A stretch of DNA of 64,000 nucleotides. It comes from Serpula lacrymans var. lacrymans S7.9. Taxonomy: Eukaryota; Basidiomycota; Agaricomycetes; Boletales; Serpulaceae. The DNA lies in the NCBI RefSeq assembly GCF_000218685.1, contig NW_006763290.1:5358908-5422907 (forward strand). Direction: 5' to 3'. Position 1 is the stretch's first letter, and each line of letters starts with the position of its first letter. This document shows positions 1 through 11,652 of this stretch, piece by piece. The position numbers were made by a program, and so were the translations under genes. The notes below the pieces were generated by a model, which worked only from the letters and a program-made list of their open reading frames with translations, ran no database searches and was not told the origin of the DNA.

Positions 1-365
1 ATCTGCAGAGGCAACATAATGCAATGTTCTTCGTAAGTGAGCTGCCTACAAAATGCTGTGCTGTGAGTTGATCTTGTCTCGCTGGTCTCCCATAAGCAGA
101 CCCTCGATCCGGAAGGGAGACGCTCCGGTGTCGCACGTACTGGGCGTTCTTTCCTTTTCGGGTGTATGTTTTCTCTACAGCTTCCACAGTCCCACTTGCC
201 GCAATTGCATAGGCGCCGCCTGAGTCCCAACCTGTCTCTACGCCCTTGCAAAGATATCCCTGAAGAAATCATGAATAATCCTCAAAGACCTTGATTGGAA
301 GACCGCAAAAATGACGGAATGAGTCAGCCCGAGGACACTTAGTATACAGAGTCCCCTCCTCTGGG

Positions 366-372
366 TATAAAA
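366..372 (+). promoter_or_regulatory. TATA box of the dehydrogenase gene
   Basis: A clean TATAAAA motif lies about 85 bp upstream of the ATG at 457. Pyrimidine-rich DNA with CACC/CCTACC motifs follows, as at fungal transcription starts. Bases 1-365 hold no gene I can support; they are upstream sequence or the end of a neighbour outside the window. Confidence 0.45.
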
Positions 373-456
373 CGAGGTCGAAAATAAGCTGAAAGGTATC
401 GTCCAAACCAGTCCTACACCTACTTACTACCCACACAACCTTCCAGCACCTACCAC

Positions 457-1549
457 ATGTCTTCATACGCTATCACAGGAGCAGCACGGGGCATCGGAGT
501 AAGTGCCATACCTTTACCACTTTCAAGTTTCTTTGAGCTCAACGTTTTCACTATTAGTATGAGTATGTCAACCAGCTCAGTGCCAACTCTGCCAACACCG
601 TGTTCGCCCTCGTTCGCAACAAGGCTACCGCGACCAAGCTCGTGGAACTAGGCAGAAGCAATGTCTACGTCATTCAAGCGGATATCACCGATAACAAGAC
701 CCTGAAGGTACATAACCATTTATTGATGTCTGGCCTACATTTCCAACTGAGTTTCCCATTAGGCAGCAGCAGCAGAGATATCCAAGGTCACCGGAGGATC
801 GCTGGACCATTTGATCAACAATGCTGCTTATGCCGGCGAAGAGGCCCGAGATAGGATCAAATATGATCTAGATGAATTGTAAGTAACGCGCTCGACTATA
901 CTTCCATCCAATTGCTGATAAGATCTTCAGCCCTGCTCACATGGAAGAAGATCTTACACGAGACCTTTCTCATAGTGTAAGTTTGATTCTTGAGTTTACG
1001 AGTGTCGAAATCGTTCCTGACCACCGTGGTCATAGTTCAACGTGAACGCTATCGCCGTCGTACACACCATCAACATCTTCCTCCCTCTACTCCGCAATGG
1101 CAACGCTAAGAAAGTCATTACCATTAGCACCGGCCTCGCCGATACAGACTTCATAGTTAAGTCCGAAACCTACGCAACATCATCGTACTCGATCTCAAAG
1201 GCAGCCGTGAACATGGTGGTCGCATTTTACGCGGCAAAGTTCAAGTCACAAGGCTTTGTTTTCCTCGCCTTGAGCCCTGGCCTTGTTAACACTGCTCTGA
1301 AGCCTCGTAAGTGACATAGCCTCGTTTATGTTTGTGAAGACGTTATAACTTGCTTGATTTATAGCAACTCAGGAAGAAATAGCGGAATTCTCGCTGATGT
1401 TGAAGAAGTTCAGGACTCTCTATCCTGATTTCGAAGGCCCCATTACTCCTGAAACTTCTGTCAGGATGCAGCTAGAGGTTATCAACAAGATCACCGTAGC
1501 AGATACTGGAGCTTTCCTCTCACACAAAGGGAGCAAAGAGTGGTTGTAG
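457..1549 (+). CDS. Short-chain dehydrogenase/reductase (SDR)
   Basis: Six exons fit: 457-498, 558-707, 763-878, 931-976, 1036-1306 and 1365-1549, giving 269 residues. That is the usual size of a classical SDR. The cofactor motif TGAARGIG sits at residues 7-14, an NNAA motif at 83-86, and the catalytic pair of the YSISK motif is Tyr169/Lys173, with Ser149 as the likely third residue. The family transfers hydride between NAD(P)H and a carbonyl or alcohol; the substrate cannot be read from the sequence. The layout resembles sniffer/C-factor-like fungal SDRs. A TATA box lies upstream. The gene converges on the ING gene, with 237 bp between the two stops. There is no signal peptide, so the enzyme is probably cytosolic. 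The SDR call is firm; the physiological role is unknown. Confidence 0.9.
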
Positions 1550-1786
1550 GCGTCGTATACATGATTCACGTACAAGTGTACAGAAGCGCTGCCGTAGAAG
1601 ATACGATAACAATTTATTCAGTTTCCAAGCTTTTATCCCGGCATAGTGTCGAAGAAATCTAGATTATATTGGTACAACGATAAGTCTTACATGGAACATC
1701 GAAAATGGCTACAATGAGCGGGGGACAAGACAAGATGAATGTAAACGTCCGCTCTGAAATGAAATGTCTGCCTGAGAGAATATATC

Positions 1787-3319
1787 CTAAGCACCGTTGG
1801 CTGCCTTCGCACCCGACCGTGCCCCACCTGAGCGTCTCTTGCCTCCCCTTCCTCCCCTTTTGGCGTTCCGTTGTTTGTTTCTGCATACTTCACAATACCA
1901 TGTCCCGTCTGGGGGCACTGAAAGGCCTATACAAGCAAGATGGAACTGCGAAAAGCCTATCAGCTCTCCCCAAATGAGGATCAAGCAAGTAAAAAACACG
2001 CACCCATTCTCGCTCACAGCTCGCATCATCGCAAGCAATCATCTCTCCGTAGCTGATGCCATCGCAGAAACAGTATGTCCTATCATCCCCTTCGCCATCT
2101 CCATCGCCAGCTTCCGTCAAGGCATCAGCCGCTGCTGCGGCCACAACGGGCGTACCTGCGCCCGACCCGAGAGGGATATTTGGAGTGAGAACACCTGCAG
2201 GGCCAATAGACATCCCAGGGGCGGTACTCCTTGCCACAGGCATACCTGGGCCCTCGAGCTGGCCAGGTGGTAAAGGCCCAGCCCACTCGCTTGGTGGAAT
2301 GGCATGACCACTTGGTAGATCGTAGACATTGACACCGCGTAAAGGCAGCGACGGATGTGAGACGGAAGAAGAGGGTGGTGCGTTGAAGATGTCCCTACGG
2401 GCGGCCGAGGTTGCTTCCGAAGGAGTGTCATTATCCTGATGGTTGGAAGCGGACGGTCTGGTGCGTTTGTTCGTACCAGATGCATTTCCAGCCCGGCCTG
2501 AAGCATGTTGAGCGCCAGATCTTGAGTTATTAGCAGCAGTTTGTGTGTTCTGGGTGACGTTGTGTGAGATGACAGACACCATGGATTCTGCAGGAGATAT
2601 AGCCCGCTCAGGTCTATGAGAAAATCGAGTTAGGGATGGATAAAGCCAGATAGACCAGATATCACTGACTTTCTTGCACGAGCACCATTCCTAGCTCTTT
2701 GAGTGGTTGCATCACCACTCCTGTCTTTGCGTGGCGACTTTGATCCCCCACCGTCGAGGTCATCGTCTCTTGGCTGCCTCTTTCTTTTCGCAGGGCTGAA
2801 ATCCGGTGCACTAGCCAATAGAGAGCTATATGCACCCCTTCTGCGTCTTCCAGACTCCATGGTGGTGTGAGGCATGAATGAACGGGGCGCAACATGGGGA
2901 TATGTAGTTTTCCGGTTCAGTATCGACATATCAAGGGCAGGAATATGGCTCAGCAGTGCTGTCATATGACCGGTGTGCCCCTTGAGGTTATCAGCTGCCT
3001 GAGATGCGACACGTATCTTATCCTCTCCCCCAAGCTTGAGACGCGTCGCCTCCTCCGCGATCTCTGCTAGCAAAAAGAGACGTTCTTGCTTTGGAGATGT
3101 GTTTTCTTCTATCATCCGCGTCAGTTTTTGTATTTTTCCAGTGATTGATGCTACTGAAGAAGACAGAACGGCGTCGAGCTCGCGGAGATCTGCAAAGTTG
3201 CGAGAAAGGTCCAGAGGCAGCGAATCGAGAGAATGGGTGTATTCAGACAATAAGGAGAGCGTGTAGGCGGTATTGGAATTTCCTGGGTTCATCGTTGAGG
3301 GGGCACGGGAAGGAGCCAT
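1787..3319 (-). CDS. ING-family chromatin reader (ING domain plus PHD finger)
   Basis: Exons 3319-2670, 2613-2004 and 1945-1787 give 472 residues. The N-terminal 110 residues are helical and carry the ING pattern of a LLSEYTHSLDSLP-like start and a following coiled coil. A basic, Ser-rich linker comes next. The C-terminal PHD finger at about 397-441 has the C4HC3 spacing (YCFC, then EREW, FHLAC and CEVC) and is split by an intron after EREW. A Gly/Lys/Arg-rich tail follows. ING proteins read H3K4me3 and serve in NuA4-type acetyltransferase or Rpd3-type deacetylase complexes (Yng2, Pho23); I cannot say which applies here. I chose the ATG at 3319. The frame is open further upstream, but only from a TTG. 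Confidence 0.9.
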
Positions 3320-4167
3320 GGTGATGAATGCGTTATTGTCGAGGTCGTCGTTGTCGGCGATGGCAAGAATGAATTTTAAGGCCAAGTACTACCTGAATCT
3401 TTGCCCCCGTATAACAGAAAAGTGGCAGAGGTCTCCGGTCCGCCATGCCAACCCGATGTGGCTACAATAATAAAGGTCTTCAGTTCCAGTCATGTCGCGG
3501 CTACAGACAGTATGCAAATTCTCGCCTTGTGCTACAGTAACGTTACTCTGATATGGCCATCATATTCACCTGGAACCTGACAATGATAGCCTGTTTCCCA
3601 TCTGCAGTCGTCTCTCTCGCCAACTTGCTCCATGGAGAGAGCTTTCTATGTATAACGAACATTGGCAATTGGACTACAGCCTCATCTTCCATTCCTGATA
3701 CGTACGACAGCAATCACCGCCCAGGAATACTTCTGCAAGGATACCTCTCCTTTGGAACTGGACATGCAAACCAGTTCAGAGAAGTCACCTTTTCATTACC
3801 TGACAGCTCGTATTGTCATCCGTAGTCGTCGACACAGCTCAAGGCATCACTCTCTAGGAATGGGTAAATGTCTTGTTGGTATCCAGAGCGAAACAATAAA
3901 AGATACAGTGATGACAGGTCTACGTTATATGGAAACAGTGGTAAATGTCGAAATGCATATGGAGTCGTGAGATTGTGCCAGCACCGTCCCTTCGCTTCTC
4001 CCCCCTATCCCGTTCTTCCCATCTTCCCTCGATACATGACAATTAGCCAAGGAAGATGTCGCTGGAATAATCCACAGCTCCGATCCCGTCCCTTCCCCCA
4101 ATACTCCCCAACAGTGAATGGTCTATGATACAGTGGGTATAGCATGCCGGTGAATGCAGAGAAATCA

Positions 4168-4440
4168 TTATCTGCGATATAGTTTTTTAAGTGGGTTGCT
4201 GCTGCTGCTGCTCGAGCTGCGTTGGTGACTGTGGTGATGGCTGTGGCTATGGCTGCTCTGCGACGAATGCCCACTGCTCTGATAACCCATTGCAGACCCG
4301 AGCGAAGCATACATGTTGTGAGTCTGTCGCGGGTCTTGGTGGAAAGATGAGAACGCGTGAGGGCTAGCGGGGCCGCTGGGGAAGAACCCATACGTGGGAG
4401 AGGTGGGCGGAGACGTGTAGGCGTAGTTGTATGAAGACAT
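4168..4440 (-). CDS. Small Ser/His-rich hypothetical protein
   Basis: An intronless ATG frame encodes 90 residues rich in Ser, Tyr, Pro and His. It contains an SHSHSHHHSH run, a polyserine tract coded by mixed Ser codons, and a basic end (PLKKLYRR). I recognise no domain, membrane segment or signal peptide. It lies alone between the ING and MFS genes. The flanks 3320-4167 and 4441-5418 hold no other convincing coding sequence. It could be a real small basidiomycete protein or a chance open frame. The biased but protein-like composition and the true ATG favour a gene. Confidence 0.45.
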   Translation of the reverse strand: MSSYNYAYTSPPTSPTYGFFPSGPASPHAFSSFHQDPRQTHNMYASLGSAMGYQSSGHSSQSSHSHSHHHSHQRSSSSSSSNPLKKLYRR

Positions 4441-5418
4441 GGTTATAAATGAAGAGGGCGAGGATGTCGTATAGGATGTGGTATGTGTTCCTAGCTTATG
4501 CAGATGAAAAGCTCAATAGAATTGGTTTGTTCAAGTGCAGGATATTGCTTGGGTCAGACTTGTTCGTGAATGCGAGGATGCTCGTCTGTCGTGAAGGTGC
4601 GTAGGAATAGCAATAGCAATGTAGATGTGTTATGATGGCAGAGCAAAGGCAAGGAATACGATGTCGTAGTATTAAATGTGAGGCACTGGCTGTTGCTGCT
4701 TCTGTTGGACCAATTCTGGTCTGTGAAGGGAACCCTTGGCTCTTTGCACATTTTATATACCAAACGCAGTAGCTTGAAAGCGAAGAATACCTAATGTTGG
4801 ACAAAAATGTGAGTACAAGGTAACGGCCACAATTGGACGTAGCCTTGTTCCCATATGGTAACCCCGCGTTGCTGTAAACCTGGCGCTCCCTTCCATCTTC
4901 TGATGCCATGTTCACATTGCCTCAAGTGGAACAAGGAAACGTACGGATTCAGTAAAGCTCGAGGTCTTCCGCTATCATTTTTGGATATCAAGGCGCGTCC
5001 ACCGCGATTGACAGTCACGTTCTTGATTTCTTGTTCTGAGTTTGGGATGGATTTATTTGCCCTTGATCCCTTCAAGGTTAGTGTTGACAGACAAGTCATT
5101 AAAGGTTATCGCAAGTTCTATTTCTAACAGTTGTCTCGCGCCTTACTGGGCCATGTTGTATGTTCTTGTAAGGGTGCAAGGTACAGATATCATTGCATAT
5201 GTGACCGCGACTTACCGCTCACGGGACGGTAATTACACGTTATCGATCTACAAAGAACAACTCAGATGATCACTCTATGATCGACTAGAACAGAATCAGC
5301 GCACACCGGTTTGAGCTGTCATTTCACTCGGACTGGAAATTTGTTACCGTAGTCTCGTTTGCTTTCGAAACCCATCTTCTATCATCACAAAAAGATATCA
5401 CCACATCTCCAACTGCCT

Positions 5419-6997
5419 CTAACCCATCTTAGCCTTCAAATCCCGCCATAAAGCAATGAAGAGAACAGCACCAATCCCCACGATGGCAATCTCGACACCA
5501 ACAAAGTTCAGCATGCCCACTCGCACCCCACTTCCGCCCCAGACTGCTCCAGTCACCCTCCCCGTGTAGTTGCTGTATTGAATAGCCATAGATGTCCGTC
5601 CATTCCACTCGGGTGGAAGTTGCTTACTGAGCAGACTCAGCGTGACGGTGGTGGCGAGGTTGAAGCCTAGTGCGACTAGCCACCAGCACGCGAAAAGGCT
5701 CCCGTAGTTGACCTTGCTGGTACGGAGGAGCGATAAGGCGATCAGCAGGCCAGTGAGACCAACCGCCGATCCGAAGGCAAGCAGCTTTCGGTCCTGCAAC
5801 CGCTGTGAGAGAAGCAAGTTGGCCAAGAGGAAAGGGAACGTCGTGATTCCACCCAAAGCAATGAAATTACCGGCAGCATATGGCGACCAGTTGAGTTGAG
5901 GCATGCTAGCACCTAGGACCGGGAGATTCGCTTCCCAGGAACCCAGAATAAAGAAGTTCGCCATCGCGAACCAGCACATGCATACAATAACACCCCATTG
6001 GGCTGATGTCACACGGTAAATTTGGCTGCTCAGATTTTGATTGAGGGCTTCGTCTACAGGGGCTACAGGGGTGGCTGGAACGACCTCGGGCTCTTCGAGA
6101 GCAGATGACGAGGCCAGGACCGGCAAATTGTCATTGCCAGCTGCTTTTTCGAGCTGTGGAGACGGAGTCGGGTCTCCTACTGATCGCAGTTCTACGTCGT
6201 CGGATTCCGTCGGTACATCCTTGTACCAGACGGTCACACAAACCCAGAATACGGCCCAAACTCCAGCCATGACCCATCCGGGACTGGTGAAGCCGTTAAA
6301 AACGGAGTTCGCGAAACCGATTTTGTATAGCAAGCCACCAGCGAAGGGACCAAGGGTCATTCCAAGGCCTTGACCTATTACAAGCCAGCTGGCGAGTGTG
6401 GTCCTGCGACGGACACCGACGATGCGAGGATCGGTGCAGTATCGTTTACAGTACATGAACCCAGAGAATGCGACGCCACCGACGATACGACCGATAAGAA
6501 TAAGATACAGAAAATGCGCCTGGTATGCAGTCGCATATAAGATGTGGCCTATGATCGAGAATCCACACGCGACGTGAAGTGGCATCTTGTAGCCCCCTTA
6601 TAAAATATTGTGATAAGTTGGCAGTGGGAGCAAGTCGGTGAGGCATACCTTTGTCATATCTGGTCATGGGTATCAGCACAATACCAGAGGCGACGGTCGG
6701 GATACCGATGACGATTCCAGAAAATGTAGAGGTCCCTCCCAAGTACTCGGCATACTTATTCGAGGACGAAACGATTATAAAAAAGGAAAGCTGACCGTGC
6801 GATTAAAAACCTCGTTTGTTGACTGTTTTCAAAATAGACAAACTTACTTGGAGCAGTATGTTTGCGACGATCATTATGACAAGGGAAGCTGTTTCAGGCA
6901 ACTTTAATTCGGGATCGACACTTTCGCGGCGAGAGCGAATGGCAGAAACGGCAGATCTCCTGGCGCCTTTGCGCAAAGACTTGAAGATTGGGATCAT
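5419..6997 (-). CDS. MFS transporter
   Basis: Exons 6997-6848, 6790-6649 and 6596-5419 give 489 residues, a normal length for a 12-helix major facilitator. The N-terminus (about 30 residues) is basic and cytosolic. The first helices follow, with loop motifs TRYDKG and GRIVGG near the usual RXGRR and GR positions. A charged central loop rich in Glu, Asp and Pro at about 215-275 separates the two lobes, and the second lobe has six further hydrophobic segments. MFS proteins move small solutes by uniport, symport or antiport. The overall pattern recalls MFSD8/CLN7-like vacuolar transporters, but this is only an impression. It is divergent from RNase H1 across about 600 bp. Confidence 0.85.
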
Positions 6998-7293
6998 GGC
7001 GACGAGTGTGGGCCAATCACCAGACAGTTTAGCACGATAGTAAGAACAAGTTCAAGTTGACCTTCAAGTTAGTGGTAGGATCCGGGTAGAATGGCGTTTT
7101 ATATGATGACTCGACGGACACCCGAACGTTCCGTAGCAGCTATATAACAACAAAAAACGGAATCGGCCAAGTATCGGCCAATAACAATGTTTCGCTTGTT
7201 CAGCTGGAAATGTCTGCGGAGAGGCTTACCAACTTACCAAGCGTTGAAAAAGCCAACCGACGATCAATTGATGGTGAATTAGACGCCCTGACC

Positions 7294-7313
7294 GAGTAAT
7301 GCCGAGTAATGCC
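7294..7313. repeat. 10 bp tandem duplication
   Basis: The unit GAGTAATGCC occurs twice head to tail in the promoter region between the MFS and RNase H1 genes. It is small and may be chance. Confidence 0.6.
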
Positions 7314-7591
7314 GCACACCTAGAATAAGGTTAGGGCTTATATAGTGGCACCTGCAAGCTTGGTTCACGTGAAACCTGTAAAGTGAACTTGAATATCCAG
7401 TCCTGGCCACATTACCGTTCTTCTACCGAACCATCATATCGTTCTACAGATACAAGTTGCTACCTCTCACCCATTTTGCTCTTGTAAACAGAGGGAACAC
7501 GCTGACTCTGAGATCATCTTTACCCTGGCCTTTTCAGTTTACCAGGGCCCGTACGATTTGGGTGGACCTGTCAGGCTCTCAGGTTCTTGAG

Positions 7592-8905
7592 ATGCCCAAG
7601 GTCAAGGGTGGATTTTATGCTGTCCGAAAAGGGCGCAGTCCTGGAGTTTATCATACCTGGTATGCAATCATAGGTTTATCCAGATACCCAGACTGAGTGC
7701 TTAATGGGATGTCTGAACCGTAGGGAGGATTGCGAAGCGCAAATCAAGGGGTTTGCTGGAGCGGTCTACAAAAAATTCAGTACCTCTACGGAAGCCGAGA
7801 AATTCGCAGAAGGACGGAGTAACCCTGAAGTTGGCGTGACAAGCATACTCGACTCTGCAAGGGAGACGAGACGCGTCGAGACTGAAGGAACATCGACTCG
7901 GACAGTGGCTGCCGCTAGTGCCTCTACTGCGTTTACAGCCTATGAGAAGACGCGTGTTGTCCAAGTTGCCGCAGTCGCCGTGGATGCAGATGAGCGGGAC
8001 TGTGATGTCGTGTATTGTGATGGGGCGTGCAAAGGGAACGGTCAAGTGGGATCGATAGCTGGAGTTGGCGTGTGGTGGGGGGTCAACGATCCGCGGTCAG
8101 TGGCTTTCCATTCAATAATTACTGAATGCCTCACGAACGCTCATGTACCAATCAGAAATATCATAGAGCGGTGTCCAGGCGATCAAACAAATAATCGAGC
8201 AGAACTCATTGTGAGCTGTTTTTCCATCACAATATCCACGCTTTTTCACATTTCAAATCTTTCAAATGACCGACACGCTCTTACAGGCTATTGTGCGGAT
8301 ATTGGAGACCACACCAACAAGCAAACGGACACTCGTGATCAAGACTGATTCGCAGTACTCAATAAAATGTCCGTTTACTGAAATTCTAATTATCTGGGCG
8401 ATGTGGCTTATTGATCATCCAGGTTTCGAGCTGTGGTTCCCAAAATGGAGCTCGAATGGCTTTAAGACATCAAATGGAACACCAGTAAAAAATGCGCCTC
8501 TGATACAGTATCTTGCCTCCCTACTCGAAACACGTCGGCGCAAGGGGCAAAAGGTCAGACTAAAGTACGTCCGGGGCCACAATGGTCACGAAGGCAACGA
8601 ACATGCGGACCGCTTGGCCAACATGGGCACCGTATTACCACCAGTGCCCGAACGGAATTGGGAGCGACTACGGAAAATTATGGAAACCACGACTACCACT
8701 TCAGAAGATATCATGACAAACAAAAACTCTGGGCCCTCCATTTCCAATCAGGAAATTTCCGAATCGTTAGATGTAAGTCGTGACTCTGACACCGTGTTTC
8801 GTAGCTTATCATAGTGGGTTTTGACAGATGTACGCCGACTGTCTGCTTGCCGATAGTGAACTTGAGGAGATGGGAAACAATGGAAACTTTGATTCCGATT
8901 TTTAA
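7592..8905 (+). CDS. RNH1: Ribonuclease H1
   Basis: Exons 7592-7659, 7724-8095, 8156-8210, 8287-8368, 8423-8772 and 8828-8905 give 334 residues. An N-terminal hybrid-binding domain (GFYAVRKGRSPGVYHTW, residues ~6-23) is followed by a linker and the catalytic domain. The DEDD metal ligands are visible as Asp122 (YCDGAC), Glu163 (NNRAEL), Asp186 (KTDSQY) and Asp255 (NEHADRL), and His245 lies in the RGHNGH loop. RNase H1 cuts the RNA strand of RNA/DNA hybrids in nucleus and mitochondria. The acidic C-terminal 70 residues are poorly conserved in the family. The first in-frame ATG is at 7592, but the frame is open and basic upstream from 7382 (see findings). Confidence 0.95.
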
Positions 8906-9367
8906 TGTAAACACAATTTAATTTTGGGATCCATTCTGATGGAGCATGCTATGTTACTGTACTACTGATATACCTTTGATTTTTTTGAACCTTGATTTTT
9001 TTGTGCAAGTCGATAGCAAACGTTGTATCTACTAGCAAACTTGAATCCCTTGATCAGATGCAATGTACTCGCGATAAGATTACTGATTTTCACGATCTTC
9101 CATTTCCTAGCCTTTCAAAAACGATGTATAAAATTCTGTTGATGATACACAAATAAAACAATTCCATGAATGGGATTAACCAATTAGAGCTATTAAGTGT
9201 GTATGCATTGCACTAAGCAAATCGTTCATTCCAAATGCAAGTGAGTGATACAAATGACCAATGGTTGAGTCACAATATATACCAGAGCGGCCATGCAAAG
9301 ACTATCGTGAAAGCGAAATTTGGGCAACAAGACGGGCACATACGATGTGTGGAGAACCAAAGCGGGA

Positions 9368-11652
9368 TTATAGTAAGGCTTTACTATCTTGTCCCGTTGC
9401 AACGAGCTGTTTCCAGTCGATTCTCCATTGATCCATGCGTGACCTAAGCTTCTTGTCACCAAGCATGTTCTCGATCCAGAATAAGAGCGAGTCCTCATCT
9501 TCGGGAACAAAGAAAGAGGAGAGCAAGGAGAGCACTGTCTCGAAGCTGGCAGAGCTCGACGTTATCTGGTCTGTACAGCGAAGTAAATAAATAAACAGTC
9601 AAAACCGAGGTGTAGGGGGAATAAACAGACCTCGATATACCCATACGATCGCAACAGCGACAGCCACGAACACATCTTGGCCATCAAAAAGGTAGGCATC
9701 CCATAACCGCAGTTGTGTTTGGAACGGCACTGAATTTGCAAACAGTGTGATATACCATTTTGTGGCATAGGACGTGGTCGAGATGGTATGTTCCTTGAAT
9801 GCAGCATAAACATCGGGCATCATGAACTCTATAGTCCGCTCTTGGACGTAAATAGCTTCTAGCAGACCAGGAAATCCTGGACTGAAGATTGTATGCATGA
9901 GATACGAATCGTGAAGGCGGACAAGGGAAGCATAGACGCGTTCGGGTTGGAAGTAACACAGAAAGGTGGCAGCAATAGGGCCCATGCCCTGAACATATCC
10001 GCAATGTGAGCAGCGCAGTGAGAAGGCATGGAGAACACGGAACAGAGAGCGTTGGCTATAGAATTATCAGACTCATCGAACTATAAAGAAAGGATTCAAT
10101 GTTCAACATACCCTGAACCATATCTGGTGCGGAACAGAATATGGCCATTGATTGTCCTCGGCACATCCAGATCAATCTGTATATCGTAGGTCGAGGCCTT
10201 TTCCAGTTCCTCCCAATATGCCTTTTCGAGCTGCCCTAGCTCTTTATGCCCACTTTGAGAGATGCGGTTCATAAGAATTTCCCAGACGGCACCCCTCCAT
10301 CTATCAGGAATGCCCTTGTATACTCGCTCCCTTAACTTGCGTTCCTTCGAAACATTGATACCCCATGTTTCGACGTTCCCGCCTTTGTCCCGACTGCGAA
10401 CTTCGAGCATCCTCCCCCATTTCGCGATTCGCGATTTTTCTTTGAGAGGAGATGGTATAGCTGGGAGAGCATCCAATGATAGGGCATTGGCTGGAGCACC
10501 TTTAGGACCCGCAGTTACCCTTGTCAACCGTTTGGAAAACGGAAGAGAAGGAAGCTGCACCAAACGATCATGCAAAGACGAGACAAAGAAACCATAGCTG
10601 ATACAATATTGAACTTTTGAGAGGGCATATCTATCATTATCCTAAAGGGGCACTTACCGATCCAAACTGGACAAGGTACGAATTTCCTGCATGCTGAGAT
10701 CTCTTGTTTTCTCTGAACGATCTGCGAGAGCCTCCTCGGCTCTCAACTCGCTTAGCCTGCTGGTGTTTACTCGAGCCCGTGTACGCTCCACGCCTTCTTC
10801 ATACCCATCACCTTTGACTCCTGTGAGTTCCAGCTGTGCATATGTGCTTCGCACATGGAATGCATCAAGATCTTCGCCTTCGGACGGTACGAGAGACGTT
10901 TTGCTGGAAGGTGAACTAAGCTTCGACCGTTGTTTCGTTGGAGACGAGGAAGGCGATTGAGGGGTGAGCGGGACACCGTGAGGAACAGAGGACTGTGGAG
11001 TAGTTATAGTAAGCGCACGTTCGCCACCAGGCGACTCTGATCGCCGTAAAGCTGATGGTGGACGACTGTGAGGGGATCTTGGGTGTGCAAGACTGGGTGG
11101 TATACTGTCAGTAGCAGATGAGCCATACGATGCCATCGTGCCACGGGGACGTTTTTGTATTGCGGATGCAGAGTCTCGAGGAGGAAGAACCAAAGAATCC
11201 TTTCCATTAATGTTGAGGGACGTGGCATAGTTTGAGCCTGGACGGGAGGGAGGCAAATGGGCGGAGCCGTTGGAGGTGGCTGAATCGCGCGGCAGGTGAT
11301 GTGGACTGGAGAGTTTGGAGAATGGCTGGACGTCGGAGGAGAGATCGATGTATGTCGTATCGCTTGTCAGGGTTGACGTGTGTGGACTGGCCTTTAAGAA
11401 AGAATTGTGATAACTGAAGTTGTCTGACAGCGACAGGTCGAGCTCCTTCGAATTGTCGTCGAAGGCTGAAGCAGACCAGCTGGCCCGAGCGTCGTCGTCG
11501 CCATACATTGAGTAAATTGTGAATATTGTCGTCTCTGACGAGCTGCGCTCCTGGTCGATTGGAGTCTGGGTAAGCTCTGGGACTGAGGAGGACGGCGATG
11601 GATTGGGGAAGTTTGAAGACGGGGGAACGAGGATCAACGATGGAGCCTCCAT
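9368..11652 (-). CDS. TBC-domain Rab GTPase-activating protein
   Basis: Exons 11652-10658, 10597-10112, 10055-9631 and 9570-9368 give 702 residues. The first ~330 residues are Ser/Pro-rich and disordered. The TBC domain follows, with motif A as GIPDRWRGAVW (427-437), the arginine finger Arg479 in IDLDVPR, and the glutamine finger Gln516 in YVQGMG. Both catalytic residues are present, so it should accelerate GTP hydrolysis on a Rab protein in membrane traffic. The target Rab cannot be told from sequence. The frame is open upstream of 11652, but the ATG there starts the protein-like composition. It converges on RNase H1 (462 bp between the stops). Confidence 0.92.

Noticed and set aside
1797..2273. 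158-codon plus-strand open frame
   Set aside because: It lies opposite the PHD-finger exons and has antisense composition.
4196..4216. CAG/CTG-type repeat as an unstable triplet array
   Set aside because: Only a short interrupted run coding polyserine with mixed codons.
5708..6373. Plus-strand frames across the MFS gene
   Set aside because: Shadows of the transporter; no domain or splice support.
7457..7591. Calling the RNase H1 start at TTG 7457
   Set aside because: Kept as a finding only; without transcript data the first ATG at 7592 is the safer start.
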